64,000 bases of DNA. It comes from Amaranthus tricolor. Taxonomy: Eukaryota; Streptophyta; Magnoliopsida; Caryophyllales; Amaranthaceae. Made by a program: the position numbers and the translations under genes. The notes beneath the pieces are model-generated. The model searched no databases. It was not told where the DNA came from and saw only the letters and a program-made list of their open reading frames with translations. Where the stretch lies: contig NC_080049.1 of assembly GCF_026212465.1 (NCBI RefSeq), forward strand, positions 5,721,178 through 5,785,177, given 5' to 3'. Position 1 is the first letter of the stretch. The number at the start of each line of letters is the position of its first letter. Below, in pieces: positions 29,901-43,155 of this stretch.

Positions 29901-30619
29901 TTGTTTTTACAAATAACAGCCTTCAAATTGAAACTACTATGGTGTATTAAGCAAGGTGATTTTAATCCAAGACTTTATGTTGGCTTCTAATACTATATTA
30001 ATAGATCAGTTCGAGCAAAACCTTTACCTTAGGATGCATTATGCTCCATGAGATTTGCAAACTCAAAATGATGTATTATGTAAATTCTATAGGTTACAAG
30101 TACATTTCATTATTGATTTAGAGAATCAAATCGTGTCTCAATTGAAACAAGTACCACTTTGTTGTCCTACGTACTGAGTTCAATTCTCAACTGACCATGC
30201 TCTTCCATCAGCCTACCCTGTAGCTTCAAGATGGGGTAAAACGGAACGATCTTGCTCTAACACAATCTTGTTGCAACTCAGAAAGAAATACAAGATAGAT
30301 TCACAAAAGAATTAGAATTATAAATACAATGAGGATAAAAGTTTAAAAAATATCAACCTCAGTGTAATGTTTTGTGTATGCATAGATCATTAATACAACA
30401 ATGTGGATAGCTCAACTGGGAAAAGCCAAACCCAAGTCGTGGGAAACACGAAACTATACAAAATCATTCCTTACCTAAGTTAGACGTATCAATCGGTCAT
30501 TCTTTCTCGTTGTTCTTCGTTCCTTGTTCTTTAGTCTTTATTTTCTGCTGAAGTCGTGATGATTAGCCAATCAAAGATATAAAATACACAGGTATAAAGC
30601 TCATCTTCCGATAAAAGAC
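26931..30619. other. Spacer with MITE debris between ILR3-like and kinesin genes
   Basis: The first about 120 bases carry the probable ILR3 leader; purine-rich AGAGAGAGAAAGAG-type sequence on the plus strand means CT-rich on the gene strand. A MITE of about 180 bp at 27525-27708 (CATTATACTTGTTATATTTG, GACTTTTTACGCAAT) has a relative at 51995-52215. About 28600-28740 is an inverted relative of 38760-38900. Around 29880-29930 ACAGCCT words repeat three times. The kinesin 3' UTR lies at the right end. No gene recognised. Confidence 0.5.
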
Positions 30620-33600
30620 TTAGCCGTAGCTTATACGAGATTCATAGGATCGCATGTTAGTCTGGCGCCGAGGGATACCAATCTCACAAGCATTAACCCT
30701 GGCCGCAAATCGGAGCGAACATAATGACTCGCCCAATGAGGAGGTTTCAGGGGAGATGTTAACAAACATCAAGGTCTTGGAGTCCCCACCAAGGCAAGGC
30801 TGTTCCACAATCAAACATCGTAATCAAATTCCATTCATTTTTACAAAATTCAAAAGAAATTTTTCAGGAATTTAATGAAGGAAAGTTAATATCTTCGGTT
30901 ATGGTCAAATCACTAAACAGAAAAGTTCGTACATGTAGGAGATATGTCAGCTTGGAGTTTCTAAATGGTACATGGTCTTCCCTTTTCGCCAAAGCAAATA
31001 TAACGTCACTAAGGGAGGATAAGCTCTTATTGATGGCCTGTTCAATAGTTGATTAAGCCATGACGTCATGAGAACTGTGAAGTAAACTTTATAAAACGAA
31101 CCAAAAACTCAATATTGGAAAATTAAATGAAAGGAGTACCTGAGTTTCTTTCAATCGATCACCGGTAGACCCGCTCTTTGAAAGACGCTCACTTCCAGCA
31201 AGATCAATCAGGTTAAGCACACCTTGTACCTGTTGCTCGGTACTCTAACAAAATTTCAAACAAAATGTTGTAAAAAACCTTGGTCGGTAAATTCATTGAA
31301 TTGGATGAACATGTAAACAATAATAAAGCGAAACACAATTCACTAGTTAGTTTGCCTTTTGAATTTGCAGATCCCACAAATGGTGCAAAAATAGCCTAAA
31401 ACCGACCATAATTTGTTTTTTTCCATTCGTGATTTGCGAGGCGATAAGCAAGTCATATGACACTTACAATGTTGCAAAACAATGGAAGTAGTAGAATCAT
31501 ATGGATATGGTACCTCATTAACACCAGATATACGTAAAGTGAACACAAAATGACTGCGTGATGATTGCTCATTCATTAGGGTCTTACCCACGGATCTGCA
31601 ATAAACAACATAGTATATTTCAACTCTAAACTCATACCAACCGTTGTTAAAAGAGATCCCCACAACAAATTGAACTGACTTCCATGAAAACTTTGGACTA
31701 CTAATATTTGATCCGAATATTGCATCGTTATATTTTAGGGTGTCCCAAAATAACTTTCCAAATCTATCAAGTAAAATCTTCCAATATTGTCCTTGATGTT
31801 ACATTTGAATATGAAAGCAATGAAATACTATATTGGCATCTTGGAGATGTAAAAACTTAAATAGGTGAAGAATATTAACGGTATCTTGATTCATTCCCGT
31901 ATTTACGACCTAAACGATAATTATTCATGTAATACTTTAACAAATCACACGATTGTTACCTGCTTTGAGCGGCCTTATCCAACAAATATGCGACCTCTTT
32001 AGAACTCCGAACATCGACTATGGTAAGATCAGAGACGTGGGTATTGCCATTGGCATCGTGTTTGATAGTGTACTGCTTTCCAGCAGCACCATTACTAGTA
32101 GATAATAAATCGCGGATGGTCTCATTGTAGATTTCCAACATAGACACCTGCAATAGATCATCCAATATAGCATTTAGCATTTCCTTGTGACTGCAATATA
32201 TTGATGGTGATTTTAGATATAGAGGAACGATTCATTTCTCACCTGCAGGTCATATTTCCAACCTTGCGCTTTGAGAGACTGCCTTGTCTCGAAGATCTGC
32301 TCTAATGAGCGAGGAATCAATCCCTTCTTCTCAGGGTTTCCAGGACTGCCCATCATTGTAAATGTTTTACCTGATCCAGTTTGACCATAGGCAAAAATGC
32401 AGACCTAAATACATAAGAAAAATAAGGTTATTCCATAAGGTTGTCAGGAATAATGATTTATACTCTATATCCTGGCCATTTTCTGCAAGAGATTCTTTGG
32501 TCGAGAATACTAAAAAAAACATAGTATGATGAACAGAACAATGCACCAAAAGCATGGGAAGAAGACAGCGTGCATGGTATGAGTATTCTAAACTCAACAA
32601 CGGCTCACATTAACACTGTGTTTGGATATAGAGAAATGAAGAGAAAGGAAGAGGGGGGATTTGGAAGGATGGAGATACATTGTTTAGATAATAAAAAGAG
32701 AAGGGAGGATTTGGAGGGAATGGGTTTAAAGGGAAAGCATGGACAAACTTTGTTAAGAATACAATATCTCCAAAAGTGAAAAGATTTAGAGGGAAAACAT
32801 CTATTTTCCTTCTTTTTCCCTTCCCTTCCCTTCTAAACAAACAAGGTCCACAGTCTCTCCTTATTCCTTTCCCTTCCTTCCTTTTTTTTCTCTTACTATG
32901 CTATCCAAACATAGCGTAAAACAATCCTTTTGTTCCCTTTCTATGCATATTTTCTAAATGTGTCACGATAAACTCTACATTCGTCTTTTACATGTCTTAC
33001 CTCCGTATTTCACTAAAGTTGGATTCCACAATCTAAGCCATTTTTTCTCTCAAGTTTTGTATTCATCTTAATATCTATGCAGAAACCTTTTTGTTTTTAA
33101 ACAGCATGCAGAGTAGAATCTAGGTGAATCGCAGTGTTGGGCATGGGCATCAATGGAGTATATCGGTGAGCCGGTAATGATAGAAAGTTGAAAAAAAAAG
33201 AGTGAGGAAGACCGAAGAATAACCGAGATAACAGTGGAAAATGATGTGAAGAATTTAAATTTATGGGTTGAGGTGAGGTGATGGAAAACCGAAAAGAATG
33301 GAGAAGTAGAACTCATGTGGTCAGTGACTGACACTGATTTATTGGTTTAACCAACCTCGATCTTTTAAGATTAAGGCTTTGACATTGTAGTATGCAAGAG
33401 TAGAATCTTTGTGATAATATCAAATTATAACTTTAAAATTTGAATATCAAACTTTGCACGTCTAATAAATTCACCTTATAGCCATCAAGTGCACTCTGAA
33501 CAAGCTGTGATATCTCCACAAATACATCTTCTTGAGAAGCATCCGGTATAAATACTTTGTCAAACATAAAGGAATGCTTCTGGCCTGGTTTCCAAGTAAA

Positions 33601-36600
33601 AACAAGCGGCATCAGAGATTCAAGATCCATTCTAGGTACCATAAAATAATGAGCATACAACAGATATTTTTGAATGTACCATTTTGCAATAAATCAACTC
33701 CCCGTCCCATGGCTTCCATGGATGTAGGAAAAGCGATGACTTTACTATCTGTTGTAGAGCCTTCATCAGGTAATAATGGTCGTACTCTGCAGAAAACACG
33801 GATATTTCCCTTGAGTTCCTGCAAACATATATGCTTTAGTGATCCTGTATTTAAATCACACCGAAAGTTCAAAGGACGTATATCTACCAATATGGTATTG
33901 TGCAACTTTTTGCGCAATTTTTCTCCCTCAACAAGTTTCACTTCTGCATCCGCCAAACGATTTCGCAAGTCACAAATAGTCATGTTTTGCTCTTCAAAGT
34001 GTTTTCTTGTCTCCATTGCAGATAAATCGCTCATCTGAAGCCACACAAATGTAACAAAGAAAAACATGACGCCCGAAAGGATAGATAAAAACGACCGTGA
34101 TCTGAATTATATCAAATACAAGTACATTGGCATTGGCTGATTACCTGCAACTTTTTGTGCGCTGCTGCCAACTGATCTTGTAAGGTTTTAACTAGCTCAT
34201 TCTGTGTAGAACACTTGGCCTGCTAGTAATCAATAGGGTTGAAGTGTTAGCATTATATTCGCGGTGCAATTTGTAAGGCTAAAGAGTAAATGCAATAGAC
34301 CTCTAATTCGTTAGACTTCACTGTAAGGCAACCCAGCTCGGACACAGATTTTCCCGTGAAATCTTTGTATTTGGCTACTTCATCTGTCAAAGTGTGAACT
34401 TGTGACAACTGACGATCACGATCATCTCTAGCCTGCTGTAGCTCTGTCCTAAGACATCCCACTTCATTAATTAATCCCTCCTTTTGCTTGACAGCCTCTT
34501 CTTGAGATGCCTAAGGAAATCATCCGTAAATTATTAACATTGCAGAAAGAGAACTCTCATTCAAGAAACCTAACAATATAAAGGTGTGGTGGCGGATGGT
34601 GATAACTTGCAAAAGGGGCCTAAGTCCCGGGCCCATCAAAAAATATTAAAAAAAAAAGACGCTTTAATAGTTAATACTTAGAGGCCCATAATAGTATATT
34701 TAGAAGTTAGGGGCCTACAATTACTGTTTCGCCCTGGGCTTCACAAATCTCAGGGCCGATCCTGCTTTGACCGTGAATAGACTTGCAGCAGTAACATTGT
34801 AATAGTAGAAGAAAACATTAAGCTATGACTATGAGTCAATGCCATAAGAACTTCAATAAGTGTTAACAATTATAGCATCTTAACTCACCCTTGATGACGT
34901 CAATTGATCCTGCAACGAAGAGCATTGTCCCTTCAAGCTGCTGAGGTTTTCGGCCACAGCCGCTTTTTCACTCTCAACCCGTTTTAAGGTCTCATTAGCT
35001 GTAGAAAGTTCTGTTTGAAGTTTGCTGTTGTACTGCTGCAAACTCGTGTTGTATTCTTGTAATCTCTTGTACATGTCGTTAAGTGAAGCTATCTGCAAAT
35101 ATCAGTATTCATCTTGCATCAGTTTAGAGTCCAGGCGGAAAAGGTCATCGTGCAACAATTTTACACAACATATGCACATTGAAGTCACCCATTACAACAG
35201 TCTACCTTTTGACTGGATGTCTGCTGCTCTTGACGGGCTTTTTCAAGGTCATCCGATAAAGAAGATTGTAACTTCTCTGCAGCTATCCTGGCCTCTTTCT
35301 CTCTTGACAAGTCATCCATTACAGCCTATTCATAATAATCAAATTTAATCCACTTATCAACATTTTATTACTCCAATGCCATTAATCGGCTCCCACCCAA
35401 GCAAGGTTTAGGGTCAGATGTACACAACCATACCCTCGTTATTGATATCAAAGAGGTTTCCAATTGACCCATGTAGCAAACTTAATTTGCAACTTCACGT
35501 GAATAAATTAGACATGATTTGATGAATCATTTTCGTCTATAAGTAGAATAAATAGATTTAGCATGTACTAAGTTTTTTAACCCACCAACTTATCGGATTC
35601 TTCTTTTGCACATTTATCTTGCAACAAGTTGTAGTTCTTTCTCAACTCCATGATAATGGAGTTCAATTCTTCCTCCTTGTTTTGCATCAACATCTCTTAG
35701 AAAGTAAAACATCCAAATCATATCAAGCAATCAATAAGCCTTTCAAATTATATTTCAGTCATACCAAATTCAGTAGACAACTAATAATCATACCTATCTC
35801 CGAGCACTTTATCTCGGCTTCTAGCAGCAATTGACGGAGATTTTCTTGCTCTATGAGATATCCTCCTTCAACCTCTTGAAACCATCTAATACAAAGCCGA
35901 AGTCTTCTTATGTAATCCATCATTTGTTCACACCTCTCCTACAATTATCCAAATTCACGAAATAGGAAAAACAAAAATATTAAAAATAAAATAACAGTAA
36001 AAACATTAAAAATAAACTCAAAATCTTCATTTTTAGACTCCTTTTATTTGATTCGGAGTTAAGCTAGACAAACCCTACAGGCAAGAGGAAGCAGAAATTA
36101 ATTAATTCTATAGGCGGTGAAAATCGAAAAAAGTACGCTAACCCAAAATTCTCCGTGAGCGTTCCTTTTTTATGTATGATATAATATAATTACAAATTTA
36201 CAATACACAATCACATTAAATCAAAATCAGAGGAAAACAGGCATAAACTCTAATTTTAACAGGAATTTAGATTTCATTGAAACCCCACAATCTTGGGTCC
36301 TTGTTTTAACCCTACTAAAATAATGAATAGTAGTACAACATATTAAAAAAAAACACAACCAAATCCACAGGAAAAACAGTCATAATCTCTACATATTCAA
36401 ATGAAAAGTTAAATTTGAATAACCCACAAAAGCTTATTTCTCTCAAATTCACAGTAAAAACAGTCATAATATCTACAAAATTGCAACAAAAATTCAAACT
36501 TGAGTGAACCCCACAACCCTAATTCTCTTTTTCAAGCCACACCAAACACATAAATGCAAAAAAAACAAAAATAAATCCACAAAATTCAAAAAATAAAAAT

Positions 36601-36986
36601 TAAACCAAACCCATATACCATATTCCATCATTCTTTAATTTTATTCAAAAAAACCCAAAAAATTAATGTAAACCTAACTATAATACCATATTTTATCATA
36701 AAAATATTACCTTATAATTAAACTTATTCTTGGTTTTCATCCTCTCAGACAACAACATCTCAACATCTTCTTTAGTAAAATCAAATCCACCAACATCAGA
36801 ACCTGCATTGCTACCAGGTGCACTTGGTGGTGCACTGGCCGGAAAAGATTCACGGCGGCCATTAATGGCGGAAAAAGCTTGCCTTGGACGAATTCCATTT
36901 GATCTGGGACCCACCATACTTTCTCTCCTTCTTTGTTCTAAACCCTCTACACCGTTTAACTGATTTTGAAGTTTCATCATCATCAT
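30620..36986 (-). CDS. ATK5: Kinesin-14, C-terminal motor, ATK1/ATK5 type
   Basis: Sixteen minus-strand exons join in frame to 785 aa: 36711-36986, 35794-35938, 35586-35695, 35206-35325, 34889-35092, 34301-34510, 34145-34219, 33888-34034, 33680-33818, 33475-33584, 32243-32404, 31960-32147, 31514-31595, 31140-31244, 30933-31037, 30620-30799. Residues 1-92 form a variable basic head, about 95-425 a coiled-coil stalk (ITS-like block [20 protein letters not shown]), and 430-770 the motor. The motor shows the neck-motor start [15 protein letters not shown]-loop GQTGSGKT (519-526), switch I NEQSSRSH (637-644) and switch II DLAGSE (670-675). The end [16 protein letters not shown] is characteristic. 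These minus-end-directed motors bundle spindle and phragmoplast microtubules. ATK1 and ATK5 are about 790 aa. Residue 726 is His where kinesins have a conserved Gln. ATK1 versus ATK5 is not resolved; the symbol is provisional. Confidence 0.94.
32614..32916. mobile_element. Tourist-like MITE in a kinesin intron, 303 bp
   Basis: The ends CACTGTGTTTGGATATAG and CTATCCAAACATAGCG are inverted, and both sides carry TAA (32611-32613 and 32917-32919). A 3-bp TAA duplication and a GTTTGG-type terminus point to the PIF/Harbinger-Tourist group. The interior is strongly purine-rich on one half and pyrimidine-rich on the other. It lies in the intron between exons 10 and 11. Confidence 0.8.
34595..34770. 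mobile_element. 'GGGCC' type dispersed repeat in a kinesin intron
   Basis: AGGGGCCTAAGTCCCGGGCCC at the left, AGGCCCATAATAG in the middle and CTCAGGGCCGATCCTGC at the right stand out from the AT-rich intron. A related GGGCCGACACC...AGGGCCCCC piece occurs at 41478-41522. Likely a transposon remnant; class unknown. Confidence 0.4.
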
Positions 36987-37620
36987 CTACCACCTAATAC
37001 ACATTTCTATGCACAACCCCTAAATTATTAAAATATTGCATAAATTTTGTTGCTTTCATTTCCTAACTAAAAAAATAATAAAAAGACATAATCAAATGAC
37101 AACCCATCATTAATATTATACAACAATGTTTTGAAAATTTCAAGTGTTAGTCTTAGTTTAAAATTAAAAACCCACAATAATTATTCATAAAGATTTGTTC
37201 TTTCATTAGATTGAATCTCTCAACGACCCTTGATGATTAATATATTAAACTTCACTAATTGTTTATAAAAATCTAATCTTTAGTTAAATAGGATTACTTC
37301 AGTTGACATTTTCCTTACAAATAAGAAAAACCCACAAAATGTAGAAAAATTACATATAAAAGAAAATGGGCTATGAAAGAATGGAAAAATGGGTGCATAA
37401 ATATTAGTTAGTGTAAATAATTCATAATTACTATTAAAAGAAATGAAAAAAAGGGAAAATGAAAAATGATTAAATGCAACTTACATATTGAAGAAAAAAA
37501 AGGGCATGGAGAGGGAAGAGGGATTTGCAATGAAGCAAGGTGAGAAGTGTGAGCAGTGAGAAGAAGGAGTAGAAAGAGAAAGAGGAAGAGAAAGTGAAGG
37601 TTGAACTTTTAGGAGGAGAG
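36987..37620 (-). promoter_or_regulatory. Probable 5' UTR with leader intron of the kinesin gene
   Basis: Reading the minus strand, a CT-rich leader at about 37485-37620 ends in TCTTCAATAT followed by a good donor GTAAGTT at 37484. The ATG at 36986 is directly preceded by GGTGGTAG, a usable acceptor. This suggests a roughly 500-base intron in the leader. A TAG just upstream, in frame with the ATG, rules out an N-terminal extension without splicing. Confidence 0.4.
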
Positions 37621-37769
37621 AGAAAAATTATGAAAGGAATTTTTTACTTTTTGGTTTAGGTAAGAGGTTTTTAACTTATTTTATCAAAAAAAATATAGTA
37701 GTACAATTTGATTCAATTTCCATTTACTATTTTCATATGCTTTTTCCTAATAAAAGTTTAATAATTTAG

Positions 37770-37977
37770 TGTTATACTTTTAATTATAATTTTTCATCAA
37801 TCAATAAGAAAAAATATATTTATGTGGAATTTTATTAGATTCGTCTTAATATATATTTTTTAAACAATTAACTTTTAGAATTTTAAAAACTCTAAATTAA
37901 AATTATTTTATTTTAAAGTTTGCATTGAAATATGCAAAAATAGTAAATGGGAAAAACATTTAAAAACATAAGGAGTA
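37770..37977. mobile_element. Degenerate MITE of a multi-copy family
   Basis: It shares ordered blocks (ATCAATAAGAAAAAATATAT, GTGGAATTTTATTAGATTCG, AAAGTTTGCATTGAAAT) with 47642-47910 and more distantly with 7008-7215. The right side ends in AAGGAGTAATT, close to a Stowaway terminus. Confidence 0.55.
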
Positions 37978-38091
37978 ATTCTTTTTAAATATCTTTATTT
38001 ATGTTCAAGAAAATATTAATAAAACTCATATTTAAAGGAATCAAAACATTTATTACTTTTGTTTTGAAATATTTCCAAGTGAAGTATAATA

Positions 38092-38348
38092 CTTCATCCG
38101 TTTTGAAATACTCGCTACATTATTCTTATTGACACTATTTATCGTTCAAGCTTATTTTATATCTTATGCTAGTGTGTACGAAAAAATATAGTTAAGTGGG
38201 ATCTTGTTTAAATTGTCAAATCGCATACTTTCCTAATATTGACTTTTTATAATTTTTAGATGTGTATAATCCAATATAAAACTTATCGAAATAATATATT
38301 GAATTGTATAAAAATTCAAATGTAACAAGTATAGTGGAACGGATAAAG
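38092..38348. mobile_element. Stowaway-type MITE, 257 bp
   Basis: The ends CTTCATCCGTTTTG and GTGGAACGGATAAAG are roughly inverted and flanked by TA on both sides (38090-38091, 38349-38350). The core GTGGGATCTTGTTTAAATTG is shared with the minus-strand element at 17110-17366, which has exactly the same length. Confidence 0.72.
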
Positions 38349-41005
38349 TATAACGGAATAAGTAATTTATAGATTATTAATATAGTCAAGTAAAATCTTG
38401 TTTGATTAATCTCAATGCACATAAGATGATTAATATTTACTTATTATAAAGTTTTATTACATATAATAAGATAATTTAAGTATCAATAAATATATTAAAT
38501 AGGGTGAAAAAGTAAATCTCCTTTATCCAGTGGATAGAAGGAAGTATGATACTTTGGTTATGTTTATGTTTTGCCGAAGGTGGGCCCGTGGATTGTAATT
38601 AAAGCAATCATGTGAATCCCAACCGTTGCTTATATGAGCAGTAAACTACAAGCTCAGAATCTCATCCTTATAAAAGTTAAAAGCATAAGGAATAAATAGT
38701 TAGGTCCCAAATCCAAATCTAAATCTAATTTCTCAATTTACCTCAACCAAATTCATACTTTTTGTGTCTTTTATTTTGTAACTTAATGAAAATGAAAATT
38801 AGGTTGGAGAATGAAATAAAAAAATAAGTAAGAATAAAAATAAGTGATTAAAATTGAAAGTATAAGTTTATGAATAAGATTTAAAAAATATGAGTTAAAC
38901 CTTTGGCAAAAAAAAATGTGCATATCAATGGACAAATTAAATGAAAATTGTAAATATTAATTTAAAAAGTTAATATTTAAAAAGTATATATTGAAAAGAA
39001 TCTAATAAGATCCCACATTAATATGTTTTTTAATAGATAGATGAAAAATTATTGTCAAAGTTTGACACTAAAATTTATAAATTTTATTTGAGAAAAAGAT
39101 ATGAAAGCAGAGGGAGTAATTATTATTATTGCTATTGTTATTATTATTCATCAGATGCGTAATTGATCTCGACATCTATTTTCTTTGTTAATATTGTTAT
39201 AATTATTAAACACTAAATGTGTGATGAATCGTAACACTATTAATATTTTAATAATATTTAAAATTGGATCACACATGTAACATATGAATTTTGTTATGCT
39301 TGAAACTAAGCAAACATATTTGATCCCTATACTGATTTCTTTTAAATCATGTAAATAAAAATATTTATTATCCCATTGTTTCTAATGACATAAATTAATT
39401 TTTTTTTTTAAGCAATTCATTCGCTTTTGGACATTGTTGGATTAATAAATTTTGCATGGATAAATATATTAACTTAAATGTAAGTTTATATACTTATAAA
39501 TTTAACACACTTCAAAATTTTTTTTATGGATAAAGATATTCACTTATATTTTGGTTTTACTAATACATTTGGTACGATTTCTTCTCTTTTTAATGTTACA
39601 TCACACCATTCAAATATTATATTTTCTTTTATGAATGATGATATTATTACTTAAATATGGGTTTAGTTATTAAAATTAAAATTATAAGATAATATCTTTT
39701 GCCATTGAGACAATTATTGTTTCATGTATGAAAATATTCACTCTAAATGAGTTGGATTAGAAAAATCAAATGAAAAAGAATTAGAAACTCATATCTTCCT
39801 ATAATGCAAAAACTTTTCTTTCATGTTTGGAAATTTCCACTTAAATATTAGGTATTCTTTGTAGTCCCAAATTGTCCTACATGAATAGTATTTTTGGTGA
39901 CTAAAAAATTGTAATATTAAATTTTGGTTCATTTTGATATTATTTGAGCAAATATGCTTAAAAACCATGGTAATATTAAATTGTGTAATATTCACTAATA
40001 TACGATATAAAATTATGGTAACTGAATTGGTTGAGTACACAAATAAAGGCAAGTGCTTTGTCTATTACATATTAATATTCAAGATTCACCACTTTAAATT
40101 TGGAATACAAATCGTTTTGGAAATATGGTTGGATTTTCAAAAGTCGAAATTAATTAACCATAGATTGGTTAGACAACTTAGTTATAATTGAGAATTGTAC
40201 ATATTAGTAAATTTAACAACCTAAACAAAAGATTTTATTAAAAAATATTTATATATTTTAAAAATAAAAAATAACAATTAATAAAAAAAATTTAGAAAAA
40301 CGGATAACCAGTTTTGCCGATATTCTAATCTGCATTTAGATCGGTAACTGGTTTAAAAACCGGATACCTGGTCCGGACTATCCAATTTTAAAAAACCGGA
40401 TAATTTATCCGATTTTTGAAATCGGATACCGGATAATTCAGATCGGATATTTTTGAACACCCAAGTAATTAAAAGTAACGCTTGCCTTATTTTAAAAAAC
40501 GATAGTCTTTACACAGAGTTCTTCTTCCCCCGTATACTTCTTCATAGGTCTACCCTTACTCCTCTTTAGTAGCAAGTACCTATGGTAACCGATTAAAATA
40601 TTTCAAGGGGTGTTGCTAGTAAAAAATATACAAATATAAATTATTTATTACAATTAATAGTATAGATTATCCACAACAGATAGGCAAAAGATGAGAAATG
40701 TTTTTTCTAATTTATTAAGATATATCATGAATATACGTAGCAATGTTGATAATCATTGATAAATGTTAATGACTTATTCCATATCCATAGATCTATGCAT
40801 CCCCAACGGACAAAGGAGTACTTGTAATGTTGAAGGACATACTCCCAGGCGTGAGGAGCATACTCATTTTTGTATATTTTTTGGAAAGGAGATCTGGTTG
40901 TTTGTGGCACTGCCACACTATTTTCTTAGATTCCATCAGATTTATTGACAATAAAAAAAATTAACGGATTAGGGTAGGCTTTTAACTTGTCGACTTAATA
41001 TAATA
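38349..41005. other. AT-rich spacer with scattered repeat fragments
   Basis: No gene is visible. About 38760-38900 resembles 28600-28740 in reverse. About 40306-40462 contains many CGGATA words (CGGATACCGGATAATTC type) ending in a GAACACCC-like transposon terminus. About 40510-40705 is partly similar to one arm of the foldback element at 44955. Confidence 0.5.
40306..40462. repeat. CGGATA-rich dispersed repeat fragment
   Basis: At least eight CGGAT or ATCCG words occur in about 150 bp that stand out from the AT-rich flank, ending at ATTTTTGAACACCC. Such ends are common in plant hAT- or CACTA-derived repeats; assignment is a guess. Confidence 0.45.
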
Positions 41006-41265
41006 CTCCCTCCGAACCAATTTAGTTGTCCCATTTTCTTATTTGGCAAAGTCTTTTTAGTTATTCCATTTCTATTTTTGTCAATCTTTTTTTACCTAAA
41101 TATCCTTAGTTCACACAAGTAATTACGAATATACCTCCATATACCTTACTTCCCCAACTACCCTTCACTACTTACCCTTTACTACTTACCCTTTTTAATG
41201 GACCCTACACCATCCTTAATAACCGTGCCCAAGCAAATGGGACATCTAAATTGATTCGGAGCGAG
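41006..41265. mobile_element. Stowaway-type MITE, 260 bp
   Basis: CTCCCTCCGAACCAATTTAG at the left and CTAAATTGATTCGGAGCGAG at the right are inverted, with TA at 41004-41005 and 41266-41267. Inner words TTGTCCCATTT and AAATGGGACAT extend the arms to about 35 bp. Confidence 0.9.
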
Positions 41266-42167
41266 TACAATTTAATATTCCTTTATTGCATGCAGCCATG
41301 CCTTTATCTGATCATCAATGATGCTGATCAATTAGCAACACCCAACCAATTGACGCTGCGTTTCCTCGTTGATGAACATTGAACATTGACTCCAAAGTTT
41401 TGGACATTGATCCAAGAAGTGTCGTTGCATATATCAACTATCATCCCAGTCCCTTTTCATTATTTAAGATATTTTAATGGGCCGACACCGAGAGTTCGGA
41501 GTGCACAACTGCTTAGGGCCCCCAAATTTAAAAGACATGTATAAGAGAATGATATTAAAATAACATATTAATAAGGTAGAGTAGTTGGTAGGAGTTTTAC
41601 TTAACATATTTATATAGGATCAAATCTTATTAATTACATATTTTTTCTCTCCGTTTGTTTATCTATATCCAAAGCAATCTTTTTAATGTCAAACATCTTC
41701 TCTTACATCATTTATTTTTCACCCATTTATTAAATATCAATAATCACTAAAAATAATCAACATTTTATTTCTTAATTTTTCATTCTTTTAAACTTTACAC
41801 TATTTTATTATTTTGGATCAACTCATTACTTTTTTTCTCTTCTTTCTTAACATTAGAAATAAAAATTTAATTTTTAACAAATTAATTGAAGTTATTTTTA
41901 TAATATTAATTTTAACTTGATTTAATTAGAAAAATGTGCTGAGTTTTTATTTAATTATAATTCTTAAAATGTAATTGTGTTGAGTTTTTATTTAATTTTA
42001 ACACTATTTAAGAAAACCTCTCTTTTTAATTATAAAGGATCTTTAAAAATTTACAAAAAATTAACCAAGCGTCAGAATAATTTACTCCGCCGCCCATGGC
42101 CGGTGCAAATGGGCTCATAACTCGACCCGACCTGTTAAGTTCTTACCCACATCGATCCGCCCTATCA

Positions 42168-42250
42168 ATAACAAGTAACAAGTAACAAGTAACTTGACTT
42201 GATCCGCTCCGTTTCATTAGACACCTCTAGTAACAAGTAACAAGTAACAA
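42168..42250. repeat. AACAAGTAA nonamer tandem repeats
   Basis: Three to four copies at about 42168-42197 and two to three more at 42230-42250 are separated by about 35 bp of unique sequence. They lie inside a patch with CGACCCGACC words typical of dispersed plant repeats. Confidence 0.8.
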
Positions 42251-42959
42251 CCTTTACACGATGTTGTTTTTCTCTCGGTTTTTCTTGGGTGTTATGGAAA
42301 CTTGGTTGGGTGTACCTTAGAAATTAATACGACATCGGTCTGAGATCGTAACATTTGATTTTTAAAAGTTCTTATCTAAATTCATTTATTATTGTAATTT
42401 TAATGAGATATAAGAGTTCAGGTTAAAGTAGTGGGGTTATTAATTTAGAATAAAAAGAGAAAATAAAGAAAGTAAAAATGTGTTCAAGTGGTGAGGATCA
42501 TATTAAAAAATAAAACACAAAAAATTAATTATTAAAACTGATCAAAATAAAAAATAAGATAAATTCAATTATTGAGACCGGAGTACAATGCCTATTGAAA
42601 ATGTTTATTAATAATATTGTTAGTTTGAAGCTGATGCATTTTGCTTATCTAATCAATCCATATATAATCGTTTTTTTTTTTACTTAGAAGTTTGAATATA
42701 ATTAAAAATGTTAACTTGCATTTTCTTTACCATAAAAAAAACTAGTGACCGTATATATTAGTTTGTAATAATTTGAATATTGCATCAATTTGCTAACATT
42801 GACCTTTTATTTTCCCATCACATAAAAGTAAATATTTTTTATAAGATATTGCAACCTTGTATGATTATTTATTTTTTTGTTTTTTTGAGTGGTGTATGAT
42901 TATTTATGAACTAATTTAATCAAAAGCACAATTTGATGGTTTAATCTCTAATAAACCAT

Positions 42960-43155
42960 TATATCTCTCGGAATCCTCACATAAAATCATTTTAGGCTAT
43001 AAGTGAGAATGTACCACAAGTATAAAAGTGAGGTTGTGGCATAAGTCTCTCATTTTTAGCGCTAATGATTCCATTTGAAAGAAGGATGAATGAGATACGA
43101 ACTCGTAACTGGGACTTTTAATACCATATCAAGAAACTAATTCCACCAAAAGTGA
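42960..43155 (-). mobile_element. Possible tRNA-derived SINE, minus strand
   Basis: On the minus strand an A-box-like GGTGGAATTAGTTTCTTG is followed about 40 bases later by GAGTTCGTATCTC, close to a Pol III B box. The adjacent downstream stretch has words common in plant SINE bodies. No clear tail or duplication. Confidence 0.35.
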
